A stretch of 64,000 nt of DNA from JBFWRK01 sp050248955 (GCA_050248955.1 JBFWRK010000002.1:62001-126000), one strand, 5' to 3'; counted from the first letter of the stretch, positions 9,168-18,717 are shown. Notes: a model not told the origin generated them from the sequence alone. Numbers and translations: made by a program.

Positions 9168-10451
9168 TCAGCCCGGGGCCTTGCCGATGGCGAGATCGCT
9201 GACGTCTTCGAACTCGGTCGTCAGCGGAACGACCTTGCCGTTCTCGAGCTTGCTGTACACGACGCTCCGGTTGAAGAGCCGGTTGTAGCCCTCGAGGCCG
9301 TCGGTCCACTCCTTGGTGAAGTCGATCACCGGAACCATGCCATTCAGATCGAGCTTGGTCGTGGTGTTCGCCGCTTCGTAGAACGACTCGGCGGTGATCT
9401 CACCCTCGATCGTCTCGGCGATCTGGGTGAATCCGACGAAGGCAGCCCACGTGCCCATCCCGCCCAGCGAGTTGTAGTCCAGCGCTTCCGTGTCGAGACC
9501 GGCCTCGTCGAGCGCGACCCGGTACTCCGACCACGGGTCGGTCGAGATGTCGGGGTACATGCCGACGATGATGTTGCCGTCGGTGGCCTCTTCGTTGCCG
9601 GCAGCCGAGATCTGGTTGAGGTTGCCCTGCGGGCCGTACTGCTGCGCCTCGGTGCCCGACTGCGTCCAGGCCGTGTTCCATGTGATGAACGGCGTCTCGG
9701 AGATGATGCTGATGACGCAATCGGCGTCGGTCGTGGCCTGTGCGACCTCGGCCGAGTAGTCCTGAGCCGTCGGCGGCAAGATGATGACCTCAGCGAAGGA
9801 CTTGCCGAGCGCGGCGATGGCGTTCTCCATCGGCGGGATGAAGATCTCGGCACCGCCGATGATGACAGCGTTGATGTTCTCGCACCCGTCGTCGACGGCC
9901 TTCTTCACCGCCCCGACGGCGTACATCGGTTGGTTCCCGATGTTGAACGAGTACGGGTTCGTCAGCTCGGCCGGCGTGATCGGGCAGCACGCGCCGAACC
10001 AGGTGATGCCGGATTCGGCGATCACGGGCACGATCGATTCCGCGAAGAACGTGAACGAGCCGACGATCGACACCATGCCCTCGTCGACCGCCTGGCGGGC
10101 GCAGGTCGTGGCCACGGCCGGATCGAACTGCTCGTCGCACACGGTGACCTCGAGCGGCCGGCCGGCGATGCCGCCACGGGCGTTGATGTAGGTGGCGTAG
10201 GCGTTCGCGGTGTTGGCGATGTTCTCGTATGTCGGGCCGGCGGCGTTGAGCGTCGTCACGGTCATGAGCTTGATCGGCTCGCCGCTCGGTGCGTCGGTCG
10301 TTGCCGAGTCGGCCGTGTCGGCTGTGCCGCCGCCGTCGTCGTCGTCACCGCCGCACGCCGCGATGGTCAGACCCGCGACCATGACAAGTGCCAGTGCGCG
10401 CCGCCTTGAACGCCGTTGTTCGATCGAACGCGGGCCTTTCGTCGTGGACAT
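9168..10451 (-). CDS. ABC transporter substrate-binding lipoprotein (Liv/BCAA type)
   Basis: 427 residues with a lipoprotein signal: basic N-terminus with RRSRRRALALVMVAGL, then lipobox LTIAAC with the lipidated Cys at about residue 33, followed by an Asp/Gly/Thr linker. The mature part is a periplasmic-binding-protein type 1 fold of the branched-chain amino acid/urea/amide class (ARGGIAGRPLEVTVCDEQ, then GMVSIVGSFTFFAESIVPVI). It should capture the ligand outside the membrane for the importer encoded divergently at 10719. Neighbouring acyl-CoA genes suggest a carboxylic acid or lipid-derived ligand and not an amino acid; that is inference. Confidence 0.85.
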   Translation of the reverse strand: MSTTKGPRSIEQRRSRRRALALVMVAGLTIAACGGDDDDGGGTADTADSATTDAPSGEPIKLMTVTTLNAAGPTYENIANTANAYATYINARGGIAGRPLEVTVCDEQFDPAVATTCARQAVDEGMVSIVGSFTFFAESIVPVIAESGITWFGACCPITPAELTNPYSFNIGNQPMYAVGAVKKAVDDGCENINAVIIGGAEIFIPPMENAIAALGKSFAEVIILPPTAQDYSAEVAQATTDADCVISIISETPFITWNTAWTQSGTEAQQYGPQGNLNQISAAGNEEATDGNIIVGMYPDISTDPWSEYRVALDEAGLDTEALDYNSLGGMGTWAAFVGFTQIAETIEGEITAESFYEAANTTTKLDLNGMVPVIDFTKEWTDGLEGYNRLFNRSVVYSKLENGKVVPLTTEFEDVSDLAIGKAPG

Positions 10452-10516
10452 CCTGCTCCCCCAGTACTGCTATCGCGGCGCAAGACACGCACCGCTCTGC
10501 GCTGTATTAGCACAAT

Positions 10517-10527
10517 ACATCCGATGT
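10517..10527. promoter_or_regulatory. Candidate GntR operator, copy 2
   Basis: ACAT-CCG-ATGT in the 267-base gap between the divergent substrate-binding protein (start 10451) and permease (start 10719) genes. It shares the ACAT-NNG-ATGT core with the palindrome at 7511-7525, so the importer may answer to the same FadR-type regulator. Confidence 0.4.
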
Positions 10528-10635
10528 TCGCTAGCCCCGGCGTGGAGCCGTCGACACGCCGCTCGACCGTGCGTGATGGCCGAATTGCTGGCGATGTCTG
10601 GGCGGTCGGCGTCGGGGCATCTGGTAACGACTCGA

Positions 10636-10663
10636 CGATCGGGACGCGTTAGCATCCCGATCG
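10636..10663. promoter_or_regulatory. Long inverted repeat around a -10-like hexamer
   Basis: CGATCGGGA and TCCCGATCG form a perfect 9-bp inverted repeat with a 10-base centre that includes TTAGCAT. It sits 56 bases before the permease start. It could be an operator over the -10 region or an RNA hairpin in the leader. No second regulator gene is adjacent. Confidence 0.4.
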
Positions 10664-10718
10664 CGCGCCGACTGCTCTGATGTTTCGCTACGCAGAGCGG
10701 GGACGGCGAGAGGGGACG

Positions 10719-13481
10719 ATGGACGAGATCATCCGATTCGCGTTGCTGGGCCTGGGGGTCGGCGCGCTGTACGCGCTCGCCTCACAGGGTCTGATCGTGA
10801 TCTACCGCGGAACCGGCGTCTTGAACTTCTCGCTCGGCGCGACCGCGATCGCCGGTGTCTTCATGCAGTGGGAACTGCACCACTCGGCCGGTTGGCCCTT
10901 CTTGGTATCGGCGATCGGCGGCGTCGCCTGGGCAGCCTTCCTGGGCGCACTCACCCACTGGGTGGTGATGCGACCGTTGCGACGCTCGAGCTCGCTGGTC
11001 CGGGTGATCGCCACGCTCGGTGTCCTGATCACGATCCAGGCGGCCGTGGTGATCCGGTACGGCTCCAACCCCCGCCAGATCGAGAGCTGGCTGCCGACCG
11101 ACCGCCTGACCCTGTGGGGTGACGTCGGGATCACGGCCGATCGCCTCATCCTCCTCGCCATCGGCAGCGTCTCGGCGCTCGGCCTGTGGCTGCTCTACCG
11201 GTCGAGCCAGTTCGGCCTCGCCACCGAGGCGGTTTCCGAGAGCGAACGTTCGGCAGCCGCGATCGGGTTGTCTCCCAACCGGATCGCGCTGATCAACTGG
11301 GCGTTGGGGTCGGCGATCGCCACCGTCGCCGGGATCCTCGTGGTGCCGATCATCACGCTGCAGGTGACGGCGATGACAGCGCTCATCCTGGCCGCGCTCG
11401 CGGCGGCGTTGGTCGGCGACTTCCGATCGTTTCCGATCGCCACGGCTGCCGGGTTCGCGATCGGCATCGGCCAGGCCCTGGTGGGGCGATTCGCCGATCA
11501 GGAGGGCCTCGGACCGTCGCTCCCCTTCCTGGTGATCATCGTGGTCCTCGTGTTCCGGGGCCGATCGCTCCCGCTGCGCGACCACTACCTGCAGCAGCTG
11601 CCGATGGTCGGCAACGGCCGGATCAACTGGGCGTGGACGCTGTTCGGATGCGGCGCCGTCGTCTTCGTGATGGTCACGAAGGAGACGAAGTGGATCGACG
11701 CCATCACCGTCTCCTTGGGGGTGGCGATCGTCCTGCTGTCGATCGTGGTGCTGACCGGGTACGCCGGCCAGCTCTCGCTCGCGCAGTACTCGATCGCCGG
11801 GTTCGGCGCGTACGTCGCCGGCCGTCTGGTCGCCGTGTTCGACATCCCGTTCCTCCTCGGATTGCTGGCCGGCGTCGCCGCCGCGGTGCCGCTCGGCTTG
11901 ATCTTCGGCCTCCCCGCCGTGCGAACGAGGGGCATCAACCTGGCGATCGTCACCCTCGGCCTGGGCACCACCATCGAGCTGATGCTGTTCAAGGACCGCA
12001 ACTACACGGGCGGCGTCCAGGGCACGCAGGTCGGCAATCCCGACCTGTTCGGCTACGACATCGGGTCGATCAAGCACCCCGACCGCTACGGGATCTTCGT
12101 GTTGGTGATGACGATGCTCGCCGTCGTCGTGGTCGCCAACGTGCGGCGTGGCCGCAGCGGTCGTCGACTGATCGCCGTGCGCACCAACGAACGGGCGGCG
12201 GCGGCGCTGGGGATCAACGTGATGGTGGCCAAGCTCTTCGCGTTCTCGTTCGCCTCCGCGATCGCCGCGCTGGGCGGCATCGTCTTGGCGTTCCGGCTCA
12301 GTTCGATCAGCTACCAGTCGTTCAGCAACTCCACCTCGATCACCTACGTCGGCCTCGCACTCCTCGGCGGTGTCGGCCAGGTGCTCGGCGCGTTCGTCGG
12401 TGCCACGCTGGCCACGGCGGGGATCAACCAGGAGGTCCTCGAAACGACGTGGGAGGGGGTCGGGAAGTGGATCCAGCTGATCAGCGGCGTCGGGATCCTG
12501 CTCACGCTGATCATCTACAAAGACGGCGTGGCCGCCGAATGGCTCAGGATGTCCCGCTCCATCAAGAAGGTGAGGAAGTGGAGCCGGCCGTACACGATCG
12601 AGCTCGCCGATGTCGCCGATCCCCGGGCCGACGTCGACCATCAGGCCCGGGTGCCGGCGACAACGTTGATCGTCGAGGGTCTGACGGTGCGCTACGGCGC
12701 AGTGGTCGCCGTGAACGACGTGAGCTTCCGACTCGAACCCGGCACCGTCACCGGTCTGATCGGACCGAACGGTGCCGGCAAGACGTCACTCATCGATGCG
12801 GTCAGCGGTTTCACCTCGGCGGAGGGTCGGGTACGCCTGGACGACCTCGACCTCTCGAAGCGGCCGGCGCTGAAGCGAGCGCGGGCGGGCCTGGCCCGGT
12901 CGTTCCAGTCGCTCGAGTTGTTCGAGGACTCGACCGTGTTCGAGAACCTCAGCGTGGCGGCAGACCCGCAGGATCTGCGCTCGTACCTGGTCGATCTGAT
13001 CTGGCCGATCAATCCGCCGCTCCCGCCCGAGGTGGTGCGGGCGGTCACCGAGTTCGGCCTCGACGAGGATCTGCATCGCGACGTGCAGGACCTCTCCTAC
13101 GGGAAGCGGCGGCTCCTGGCCATCGCCCGGGCGGTGGCGATGCATCCCAGCGTGCTGCTGCTCGACGAGCCGGCCGCGGGGCTCAGTTCGACCGAGAGCA
13201 CCGAGCTCGCCCGCGTGGTCCGGCGCCTGGCCGACGACTGGGGCATGGCCATCCTCGTCGTCGAGCACGACATGAACTTCGTGATGGGAGTCTGCGATCA
13301 GGTGGTCGTGCTCGACTTCGGGACGCTCATCGCGTCGGGACCGCCCGAGGCCGTCCGCTCCGATCCGGCGGTGATCGCGGCGTACCTCGGCGACGCGAGC
13401 GACGACGATCCTGACGCCCGAAGGGATCGCCCACCGGCCGCGTCGCCGGCGCCGGCATCGGTCGCGGGTGGTGCGTCATGA
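10719..13481 (+). CDS. Fused Liv-type ABC importer: two permeases plus ATPase (LivH-LivM-LivG)
   Basis: 920 residues in one frame joining three proteins that are usually separate. Residues 1-290 are a LivH-type permease (NFSLGATAIAGVF, hydrophobic throughout). Residues about 328-610 are a LivM-type permease (LTGYAGQLSLAQYSIAGFGAY is its typical loop). From about residue 650 comes a complete ATP-binding domain with Walker A GPNGAGKTS (near 683), signature LSYGKRR, Walker B LLLDEPAAGL and switch VEHD. LivH-LivM fusions are known; adding the ATPase is less common. ATG 10719 is chosen because GAGAGGGG precedes it; the ORF could extend to 10680. It overlaps the second ATPase gene by four bases. 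Substrate unknown. Confidence 0.88.
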   Translation: MDEIIRFALLGLGVGALYALASQGLIVIYRGTGVLNFSLGATAIAGVFMQWELHHSAGWPFLVSAIGGVAWAAFLGALTHWVVMRPLRRSSSLVRVIATLGVLITIQAAVVIRYGSNPRQIESWLPTDRLTLWGDVGITADRLILLAIGSVSALGLWLLYRSSQFGLATEAVSESERSAAAIGLSPNRIALINWALGSAIATVAGILVVPIITLQVTAMTALILAALAAALVGDFRSFPIATAAGFAIGIGQALVGRFADQEGLGPSLPFLVIIVVLVFRGRSLPLRDHYLQQLPMVGNGRINWAWTLFGCGAVVFVMVTKETKWIDAITVSLGVAIVLLSIVVLTGYAGQLSLAQYSIAGFGAYVAGRLVAVFDIPFLLGLLAGVAAAVPLGLIFGLPAVRTRGINLAIVTLGLGTTIELMLFKDRNYTGGVQGTQVGNPDLFGYDIGSIKHPDRYGIFVLVMTMLAVVVVANVRRGRSGRRLIAVRTNERAAAALGINVMVAKLFAFSFASAIAALGGIVLAFRLSSISYQSFSNSTSITYVGLALLGGVGQVLGAFVGATLATAGINQEVLETTWEGVGKWIQLISGVGILLTLIIYKDGVAAEWLRMSRSIKKVRKWSRPYTIELADVADPRADVDHQARVPATTLIVEGLTVRYGAVVAVNDVSFRLEPGTVTGLIGPNGAGKTSLIDAVSGFTSAEGRVRLDDLDLSKRPALKRARAGLARSFQSLELFEDSTVFENLSVAADPQDLRSYLVDLIWPINPPLPPEVVRAVTEFGLDEDLHRDVQDLSYGKRRLLAIARAVAMHPSVLLLDEPAAGLSSTESTELARVVRRLADDWGMAILVVEHDMNFVMGVCDQVVVLDFGTLIASGPPEAVRSDPAVIAAYLGDASDDDPDARRDRPPAASPAPASVAGGAS

Positions 13482-14368
13482 AGACCGCATTGCTGGAGAC
13501 CCGCAACCTCAAGGCCGGGTACCTGGGCCGAGAGGTGGTTCGAGCGGTCAATCTCACGGTCCAGCCCGGTGAAGTGGTGTGCCTGCTCGGCCCGAACGGA
13601 GCGGGCAAGTCGACCACGTTGCTGACGATCGCCGGCGAGCTGGCGCCGGTCGACGGGGTCGTCATGTTCAGCAACGTTCCGACCTTCACGGCGATGGATC
13701 GGCGGGTGCGCGACGGTGGCATCGGACTGATCACTGAGGAGCGACTGGTCTTCACGAAGATGTCGACCCGCGACAACCTCCGGCTCGGCGGCGGTTCGGT
13801 CGAAGGCGCGCTCGCGCTGTTCCCCGAGCTCGAACCCCTGTTGCGGGTGAGGGGCGGGATGCTCTCGGGCGGCGAGCAGCAGATGTTGGCCCTCGCCCGT
13901 GCCTTGAGCCGGAACCCGTCGCTCCTGCTCGCCGACGAGCTGTCGCTCGGGCTCGCACCCAGGATCGTCGACCGGCTCCTCGGCGCGGTCCGCACTGCGG
14001 CGGACGAACGCGGCTTGGGGGCGCTGATCGTCGAACAGCACGCCCACAAGGCGTTGAGGTACGCCGATCGGATGTACCTGATGGCGCGTGGGCAGATCCT
14101 GCTCGAGCTCTCCGCCGTCGAGGCGCTCCAGCGCCTCGACGAGATCGAGGACACCTACCTGCGCGGCACCTCGGAGACCGAGGAGGACCACATCGAGCGG
14201 CTGCGGCGGAAGAACAAGAAGAAGCAGTGGAAGCGCCAGCGGGTTCGAGAGCGCGAACTGGCACGTCTGACCGGAAAGATCGTCTCCACCAGGAAGGCCG
14301 AAGATGACGACTACTACCTCGAGACGGAGCGCCAGCTGCGTTCCTGGGCGAAGCGCGTGAGGAGGTAG
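13478..14368 (+). CDS. Liv-type ABC transporter ATP-binding protein (LivF-like) with basic tail
   Basis: 296 residues. Residues 1-235 are a LivF-type ATPase: Walker A GPNGAGKST near 38, Q-loop region ITEERLVFTKMSTRDNLRLG, signature LSGGEQQ near 129, Walker B LLLADELSLGLAP (ADE instead of DEP, as in many LivF proteins), switch VEQHAH. It pairs with the ATPase domain of the upstream fusion protein, whose stop it overlaps (ATGA). About 55 extra residues at the C-terminus are strongly basic (RLRRKNKKKQWKRQRVRERE) and end in RSWAKRVRR; this extension is not part of the usual LivF and has no recognised role. Confidence 0.85.
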   Translation: MKTALLETRNLKAGYLGREVVRAVNLTVQPGEVVCLLGPNGAGKSTTLLTIAGELAPVDGVVMFSNVPTFTAMDRRVRDGGIGLITEERLVFTKMSTRDNLRLGGGSVEGALALFPELEPLLRVRGGMLSGGEQQMLALARALSRNPSLLLADELSLGLAPRIVDRLLGAVRTAADERGLGALIVEQHAHKALRYADRMYLMARGQILLELSAVEALQRLDEIEDTYLRGTSETEEDHIERLRRKNKKKQWKRQRVRERELARLTGKIVSTRKAEDDDYYLETERQLRSWAKRVRR

Positions 14369-14374
14369 CTGACG

Positions 14375-16168
14375 ATGGGTTACAGAACCGCAGAGCTCCC
14401 CCCAGTCGAACTCGACGAGTTCGCCAAGATCCCGTTCCTCCAGCGGATGAAGCTGTTGCAGCTCCACTGGGTGGAGCACGGATTCGGCACCCCGAAGCAA
14501 ACGATCAACTTCTACGTATGGAAGATCTTCTTCTACGCCCTGTTCGGGTTGATCTTCGCCGGAGCGTTCACCAAGGGACTCGAGTTCGACAACATCGCCG
14601 GCTGGTGGGACGAGCCGATCCTCTACCAGAAGCTGATGATCTGGACGATCCTGATGGAGATCCTCGGGTTCGCCGCGACGTGCGGTCCGTTGGCGTTCCA
14701 CTTCGATCCGCCGATCGGCGGCGTCCTGTACTGGTGGCAGAACGACACCCTCCGCGTCCCGCCCTATCCGAATCACGTGCCGTTCACCAAGGGAAACCGG
14801 CGGACGCCGTGGGACACCGGCCTCTACAAGCTCATCGTGTTCTGGCTCGTGATGATGATGTTCTTGTCCGGGGAACAGGTCGCCGGGCTGCCGGAGGGCT
14901 CGGCTGGCGTGATGCCGCAATGGGCGCTGGTGACGTACTGCTGCCTGATCCTGTTGATGGGCTTCCGGGACAAGATCGTGTTCCTGTCGGCGCGCTCGGA
15001 GCAGTACGTCCCGACCTTGCTCTACTTCGGGCTGTTCAGCAACTTCGTCGACATGGTCGTCGCGGCCAAGATCTGCATCGTCGTGATCTGGATGGGGGCC
15101 GGCTTCTCGAAGCTGCAGCACGGCTTCTCGTCGACGGTGGCGATCATGATCCAGAACACCCCGTGGATGGTGTCCGACCGCTTCCGCAAGGCGACGGTCA
15201 AGGACTACCCGAACGACATCCGGCCATCGACGGTCACACACGCGTTGGCCCATATCGGTGGCACCACTTGTGAGCTGGTGATGCCGATGGTGCTGCTGTT
15301 CTCGCCGTGGCCGTGGTTGACCTGGATCGCCATCGTCTCGATGTGGATGCTCCACACCTTCATCATCTCCACGATTCCCTTGGCCGTGCCGTTGGAGTGG
15401 AACGTGTTCTTCATGTTCTGCGCCGCGTTCCTGTTCGCCAACTTCTCGCCCGGCGAGGGCTATGGGGTCGGTGACATGAATCCGGTGCTGCTCGCGACCG
15501 TCGTCTGCGTCGCGCTCGCGCCGATCATCCTCGGAGCACTTCGACCGCAGTACGTCTCGTTCCTGGTCGGGATGAAGCAATACGCCGGCAACTGGGCGTC
15601 GGGCACGTTCTCGTTCCGCAACAAGTCGATGGAGGACCGCATCAACGAGCGGATCGTGAAGGCCGCCGACAACCAGATCGACCAGCTCAACCCGCTGTTC
15701 GGCAACGAGATCTCGGAGATCTTCATCCAGAAGGCGGTCGCGTTCCGCATGATGCACCCCATGGGACGGATGCACATCTCCGCCCTGATGCGCCACACCG
15801 AGAGCCTCGACGACAGGATCCAACGAGAGGGCGAGTTCGTGAGCAACGTCCTCACGGGCTGGAACTTCGGCGACGGCCACTGCCTCGACGAGCGCCTGAT
15901 CGAGGCGCTGCAGGAGCGATGCCAGTTCGAACCGGGCGACGTCGTCGTCGCGTGGACCGAGTCGCAGCCGGCCTTCAGCAAGAAGGTGCAGTACCGGGTC
16001 ATCGACGCCGCCCTGGGCACGGTCGAAAGGGGCTGGTACCACAACGACGACGCCTACAACGAGCAGCCATGGCTCCCCAACGGCCCGATCCCGCACACCG
16101 TCACGTGGACCCGCCCCGGATACGTGGCACCGGGCGTTCCCCATCCGGGCAGCGGTGGCCGAGTGTGA
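14375..16168 (+). CDS. DUF3556 transmembrane protein
   Basis: 597 residues, seven bases after the ABC ATPase gene. About nine to ten membrane segments fill residues 45-400 (for example FWLVMMMFLSG, WALVTYCCLILLMGF and WPWLTWIAIVSMWMLHTFI), followed by a soluble C-terminal part of about 190 residues. The start ELDEFAKIPFLQRMKLLQLHWVE and the overall layout match the DUF3556 family of mycobacteria and relatives. Its function is unknown; its neighbours here (importer, acyl-CoA synthetase, FAD enzyme) suggest a role in lipid or hydrophobic acid uptake or modification at the membrane. Confidence 0.75.
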   Translation: MGYRTAELPPVELDEFAKIPFLQRMKLLQLHWVEHGFGTPKQTINFYVWKIFFYALFGLIFAGAFTKGLEFDNIAGWWDEPILYQKLMIWTILMEILGFAATCGPLAFHFDPPIGGVLYWWQNDTLRVPPYPNHVPFTKGNRRTPWDTGLYKLIVFWLVMMMFLSGEQVAGLPEGSAGVMPQWALVTYCCLILLMGFRDKIVFLSARSEQYVPTLLYFGLFSNFVDMVVAAKICIVVIWMGAGFSKLQHGFSSTVAIMIQNTPWMVSDRFRKATVKDYPNDIRPSTVTHALAHIGGTTCELVMPMVLLFSPWPWLTWIAIVSMWMLHTFIISTIPLAVPLEWNVFFMFCAAFLFANFSPGEGYGVGDMNPVLLATVVCVALAPIILGALRPQYVSFLVGMKQYAGNWASGTFSFRNKSMEDRINERIVKAADNQIDQLNPLFGNEISEIFIQKAVAFRMMHPMGRMHISALMRHTESLDDRIQREGEFVSNVLTGWNFGDGHCLDERLIEALQERCQFEPGDVVVAWTESQPAFSKKVQYRVIDAALGTVERGWYHNDDAYNEQPWLPNGPIPHTVTWTRPGYVAPGVPHPGSGGRV

Positions 16169-16195
16169 GCTCGGCCGCATGCGTCCGGTGACCTC

Positions 16196-17626
16196 GTGAG
16201 CTCTGCGATCGTCGTCGGCAGTGGACCGAACGGGCTCGCCGCTGCGGCGCGGTTGGCCCGCGCCGGCCTCGACGTGACCGTGCTCGAGGCGAGCGAGCTG
16301 ATCGGCGGGGGAACACGCAGCTCGGAGATGATCGTCCCGGGCCTGGTGCACGATCACTGCTCCGCCTTCCATCCCATCGCTGCCGCCTCGCCGTTCTTCG
16401 ACGAACTCGACCTGACCGCCGGGGGGCGGCTCACCTGGCTGCAGCCGACGGTCGACTGTGCCCACCCGCTCGACGACGGTTCGGCCGGCGCGATGTATCG
16501 ATCGACCGAACGGACCGCCGAGCACCTCGGTCGTGACGGTCAGCGCTGGCGTCGAGTGTTCGAGCCGATGGCGTCGCACTTCGACGACTTGTTCGCCGAC
16601 GCCTCTCAACCGATCCTGCGAGTGCCGCGTCATCCCGTGCGGTTGGCGCGCTTCGGGACCGGCGCGTTGCTGCCGGCGACGGCCGTGGGTCGGGTGTGGA
16701 GGACGGAACAGGCCAAGGCGCTGTGGGCCGGCGTTGCGGCGCATGCATTCTCTCGACTCGACCGGCCGATGACCAGTGCCGTCGGGCTGATGCTGATCAC
16801 GGCAGGGCACGCCAGAGGCTGGGTCGTGGCGGAGGGCGGCTCGCAGGCGATCGCCGACGCGTTGGTGAACGACATCGAACGTCACGGCGGCAGGATAGAG
16901 ACGAACGTGCGCGTCACCTCGGCCGACGACCTGCCTCCCAGCGACGTGGTGATGCTGGACGTCTCCCCGTCGATCGCCGCCGACATCCTGGGAGATCGCC
17001 TCCCGGATCGCGTCGCTCGTTCGTACCGTCGGTTCCGTCACGGGCCCGGAGCGTTCAAGGTCGACTTCGCGATCGAGGGCGATGTTCCTTGGGCGGCTCC
17101 GGCGGCGTGCGAGGCCGGCACGGTCCATCTCGGTGGCAGTCTCGAGGAGATCGTCGCCAACGAGAAGGCCGTTCATCGAGGGGCCATGCCCGAGCGACCG
17201 TTCGTGCTCGTCGGCCAGCAGTACCTCGCCGACCCGACCCGATCGGCCGGCAACGTCCACCCCTTGTGGACGTACGCGCACGTGCCCCACGCCTATGCGG
17301 GCGACGCGACGGAGGCCATCATCGCTCAGATCGAACGATTCGCCCCCGGGTTCCGAGAGCGGATCATCGGCACGGCGGTGCGCTCCACAACGGAGATGGC
17401 GGTGTGCAACCCGAACTACGTCGGTGGCGACATCATCGGCGGTGCGTCCTCGCTGACACAGCTCCTGTTCCGACCACGATTCGCGGCCGACCCGTACTTC
17501 ACCGGAATCCCGGGCACGTACCTGTGCTCCGCGTCGACACCGCCCGGGGCGGGTGCACACGGGATGTGCGGCGCGAACGCCGCCGCTCGCGCGCTCGCGC
17601 GACTGGGCGCCCGAGGTCCGGCTTGA
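16196..17626 (+). CDS. FAD-dependent oxidoreductase of the phytoene-desaturase/CrtI-like family
   Basis: 476 residues, GTG start. Begins directly with the dinucleotide-binding fold AIVVGSGPNGLAAAARLARAG and the second FAD strand VTVLEAS, then GGTRS. The C-terminal FAD motif appears as YLCSASTPPGAGAHGMCG, typical of phytoene dehydrogenase-related proteins (NAD(P)-binding Rossmann-like/amino oxidase superfamily). This subfamily is common in actinobacteria and rarely makes carotenoids; no carotenoid genes are nearby. It is on the same strand 27 bases after the DUF3556 gene and likely in the same transcript. Substrate not known. Confidence 0.8.
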   Translation: MSSAIVVGSGPNGLAAAARLARAGLDVTVLEASELIGGGTRSSEMIVPGLVHDHCSAFHPIAAASPFFDELDLTAGGRLTWLQPTVDCAHPLDDGSAGAMYRSTERTAEHLGRDGQRWRRVFEPMASHFDDLFADASQPILRVPRHPVRLARFGTGALLPATAVGRVWRTEQAKALWAGVAAHAFSRLDRPMTSAVGLMLITAGHARGWVVAEGGSQAIADALVNDIERHGGRIETNVRVTSADDLPPSDVVMLDVSPSIAADILGDRLPDRVARSYRRFRHGPGAFKVDFAIEGDVPWAAPAACEAGTVHLGGSLEEIVANEKAVHRGAMPERPFVLVGQQYLADPTRSAGNVHPLWTYAHVPHAYAGDATEAIIAQIERFAPGFRERIIGTAVRSTTEMAVCNPNYVGGDIIGGASSLTQLLFRPRFAADPYFTGIPGTYLCSASTPPGAGAHGMCGANAAARALARLGARGPA

Positions 17627-17684
17627 AGCTGCTGACCACGTGTTCGACAATGGAACTGGCCGATGCCAGGAAGGAGCCCTGCTG

Positions 17685-17804
17685 ATGAATCGAGAGCCTC
17701 AGCGAGCCGCCCGCAACGGAGCCGCGCGGGACGGCCTTGCCGCGCTCGTCATCGTGCTCCTGGCGGCGGCACTCATCGTCGTGGTCATCAACCACTTCGT
17801 CTAG
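17685..17804 (+). CDS. Small single-pass membrane protein
   Basis: 39 residues, with an AGGAAGGA ribosome-binding site 9 bases before ATG 17685. A charged N-terminus (NREPQRAARNGAARD) leads into one hydrophobic helix (GLAALVIVLLAAALIVVVI) ending in NHFV. It fits a short membrane-anchored peptide at the end of the preceding gene set. No family recognised. Confidence 0.5.
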   Translation: MNREPQRAARNGAARDGLAALVIVLLAAALIVVVINHFV

Positions 17805-18118
17805 CAGGGTGCTGAGAGGCGAGTCCTGAGGCAGTGCTGGTGACGGTGGACGGGCTCCACCGCAGGCAAGATCTCATCTGGGCAGCGGCTCGGCTGCGTT
17901 GGCACGACGTCGTCGGGACGTTCGGCCCTCATCGGGTCGTTCGGTGACGGCGGACGATGGTTTCTCCCCACGGTGAGTTCGACGGGCGACAGTTCGACGT
18001 CGACGACACAGACAAACACGTCGGAGCCGACGTTGTCGCTGGTGGCGTTGTCGGGGACTCGCTGAACCTCGCGTTTGATGCTCATCGAATCTCGCGGTTG
18101 TAGCTGAGGTTCGTGCTT
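17805..18118. other. Non-coding or decayed stretch
   Basis: About 310 bases with no gene I can support. On the minus strand a short open run (MSIKREVQRVPDNATSDNV and onward) continues from the dehydrogenase remnant, but it matches nothing I know, and codon usage weakens toward 17830. Treated as decayed DNA. Confidence 0.4.
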
Positions 18119-18483
18119 CTGGCCGGGGCCCCCGGCGTAAGCGTTGATCTGATCGAAGACGTCGGTGAATTGCAGTTCCCATTCCTCGCGCGTGACGTAG
18201 CCGATGTGGGGTGCAGGCGGGTGCACGCGTCGATGTCGATGTGCGGGTACACGCTGCGTTGACTGATGAGTCGGAGGCGAGTGAGCCGTTCGAGCAGGGG
18301 CGCCCTGACCTCGGTACGTTCTCTGATCAGCACCAGGGCTTCGCAGTCAGCGAGGCGGCTGGCGAGCGCATCGACGTCGTCGACGTGGTCGTTGAAGACC
18401 GTGACGTCGTGGGCGGACAGCTTCTCGAAGCACGCGAGCGTGCGCAGCGTGTCGAACCAGTCGTCGAGGATGGCGACACGCAT
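18119..18483 (-). pseudogene. D-2-hydroxyacid dehydrogenase remnant (internal deletion)
   Basis: From ATG 18483 the minus strand encodes the N-terminal catalytic subdomain of a D-isomer-specific 2-hydroxyacid dehydrogenase (MRVAILDDWFDTLRTLACFE, later LISQRSVYPHIDIDACTRL). Near 18215 it jumps, with a frame change, to APHIGYVTREEWELQFTDVF and DQINAYAGG, the extreme C-terminus of the same family. The whole NAD-binding domain (GxGxxG, catalytic Arg/Glu/His) is missing, roughly 190 residues. It cannot be active. Confidence 0.75.
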
Positions 18484-18493
18484 GTCGATTCCT

Positions 18494-18694
18494 TCAGTCG
18501 GGTCCCGGCGCCGGCCGGAACGGCGTGTACTCCATGCGGGTGGCGATTCGCTCGGCGATCTCGTGCGAGCACTCCCGCTCGACCAACCACAGGGCGAGGT
18601 CGATGCCGCTCGTGACACCGCCGCTCGTGATGAGTTCACCGTCGTCGACGACGCGATCTTCGACAAGCGTCGCCCCTGTCGCCAGAACACGACG
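18494..18694 (-). pseudogene. DJ-1/PfpI family C-terminal fragment
   Basis: About 66 residues in frame to a TGA at 18494: ATGATLVEDRVVDDGELITS then GGVTSGIDLALWLVER. This is the end of a DJ-1/PfpI (isonitrile hydratase-like) protein. The nucleophile-elbow cysteine region and everything before it are absent; the upstream DNA belongs to the DUF1272 gene. Confidence 0.65.
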
Positions 18695-18717
18695 ATGTCT
18701 ACTCGCATCGGGCACTC

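Noticed and set aside
13298..17650. A 1,450-codon open frame on the minus strand
   Set aside because: It is the antisense shadow of the ABC, DUF3556 and FAD-enzyme genes; its protein is Arg/Gln/His-rich low complexity, an effect of high-GC codon bias.
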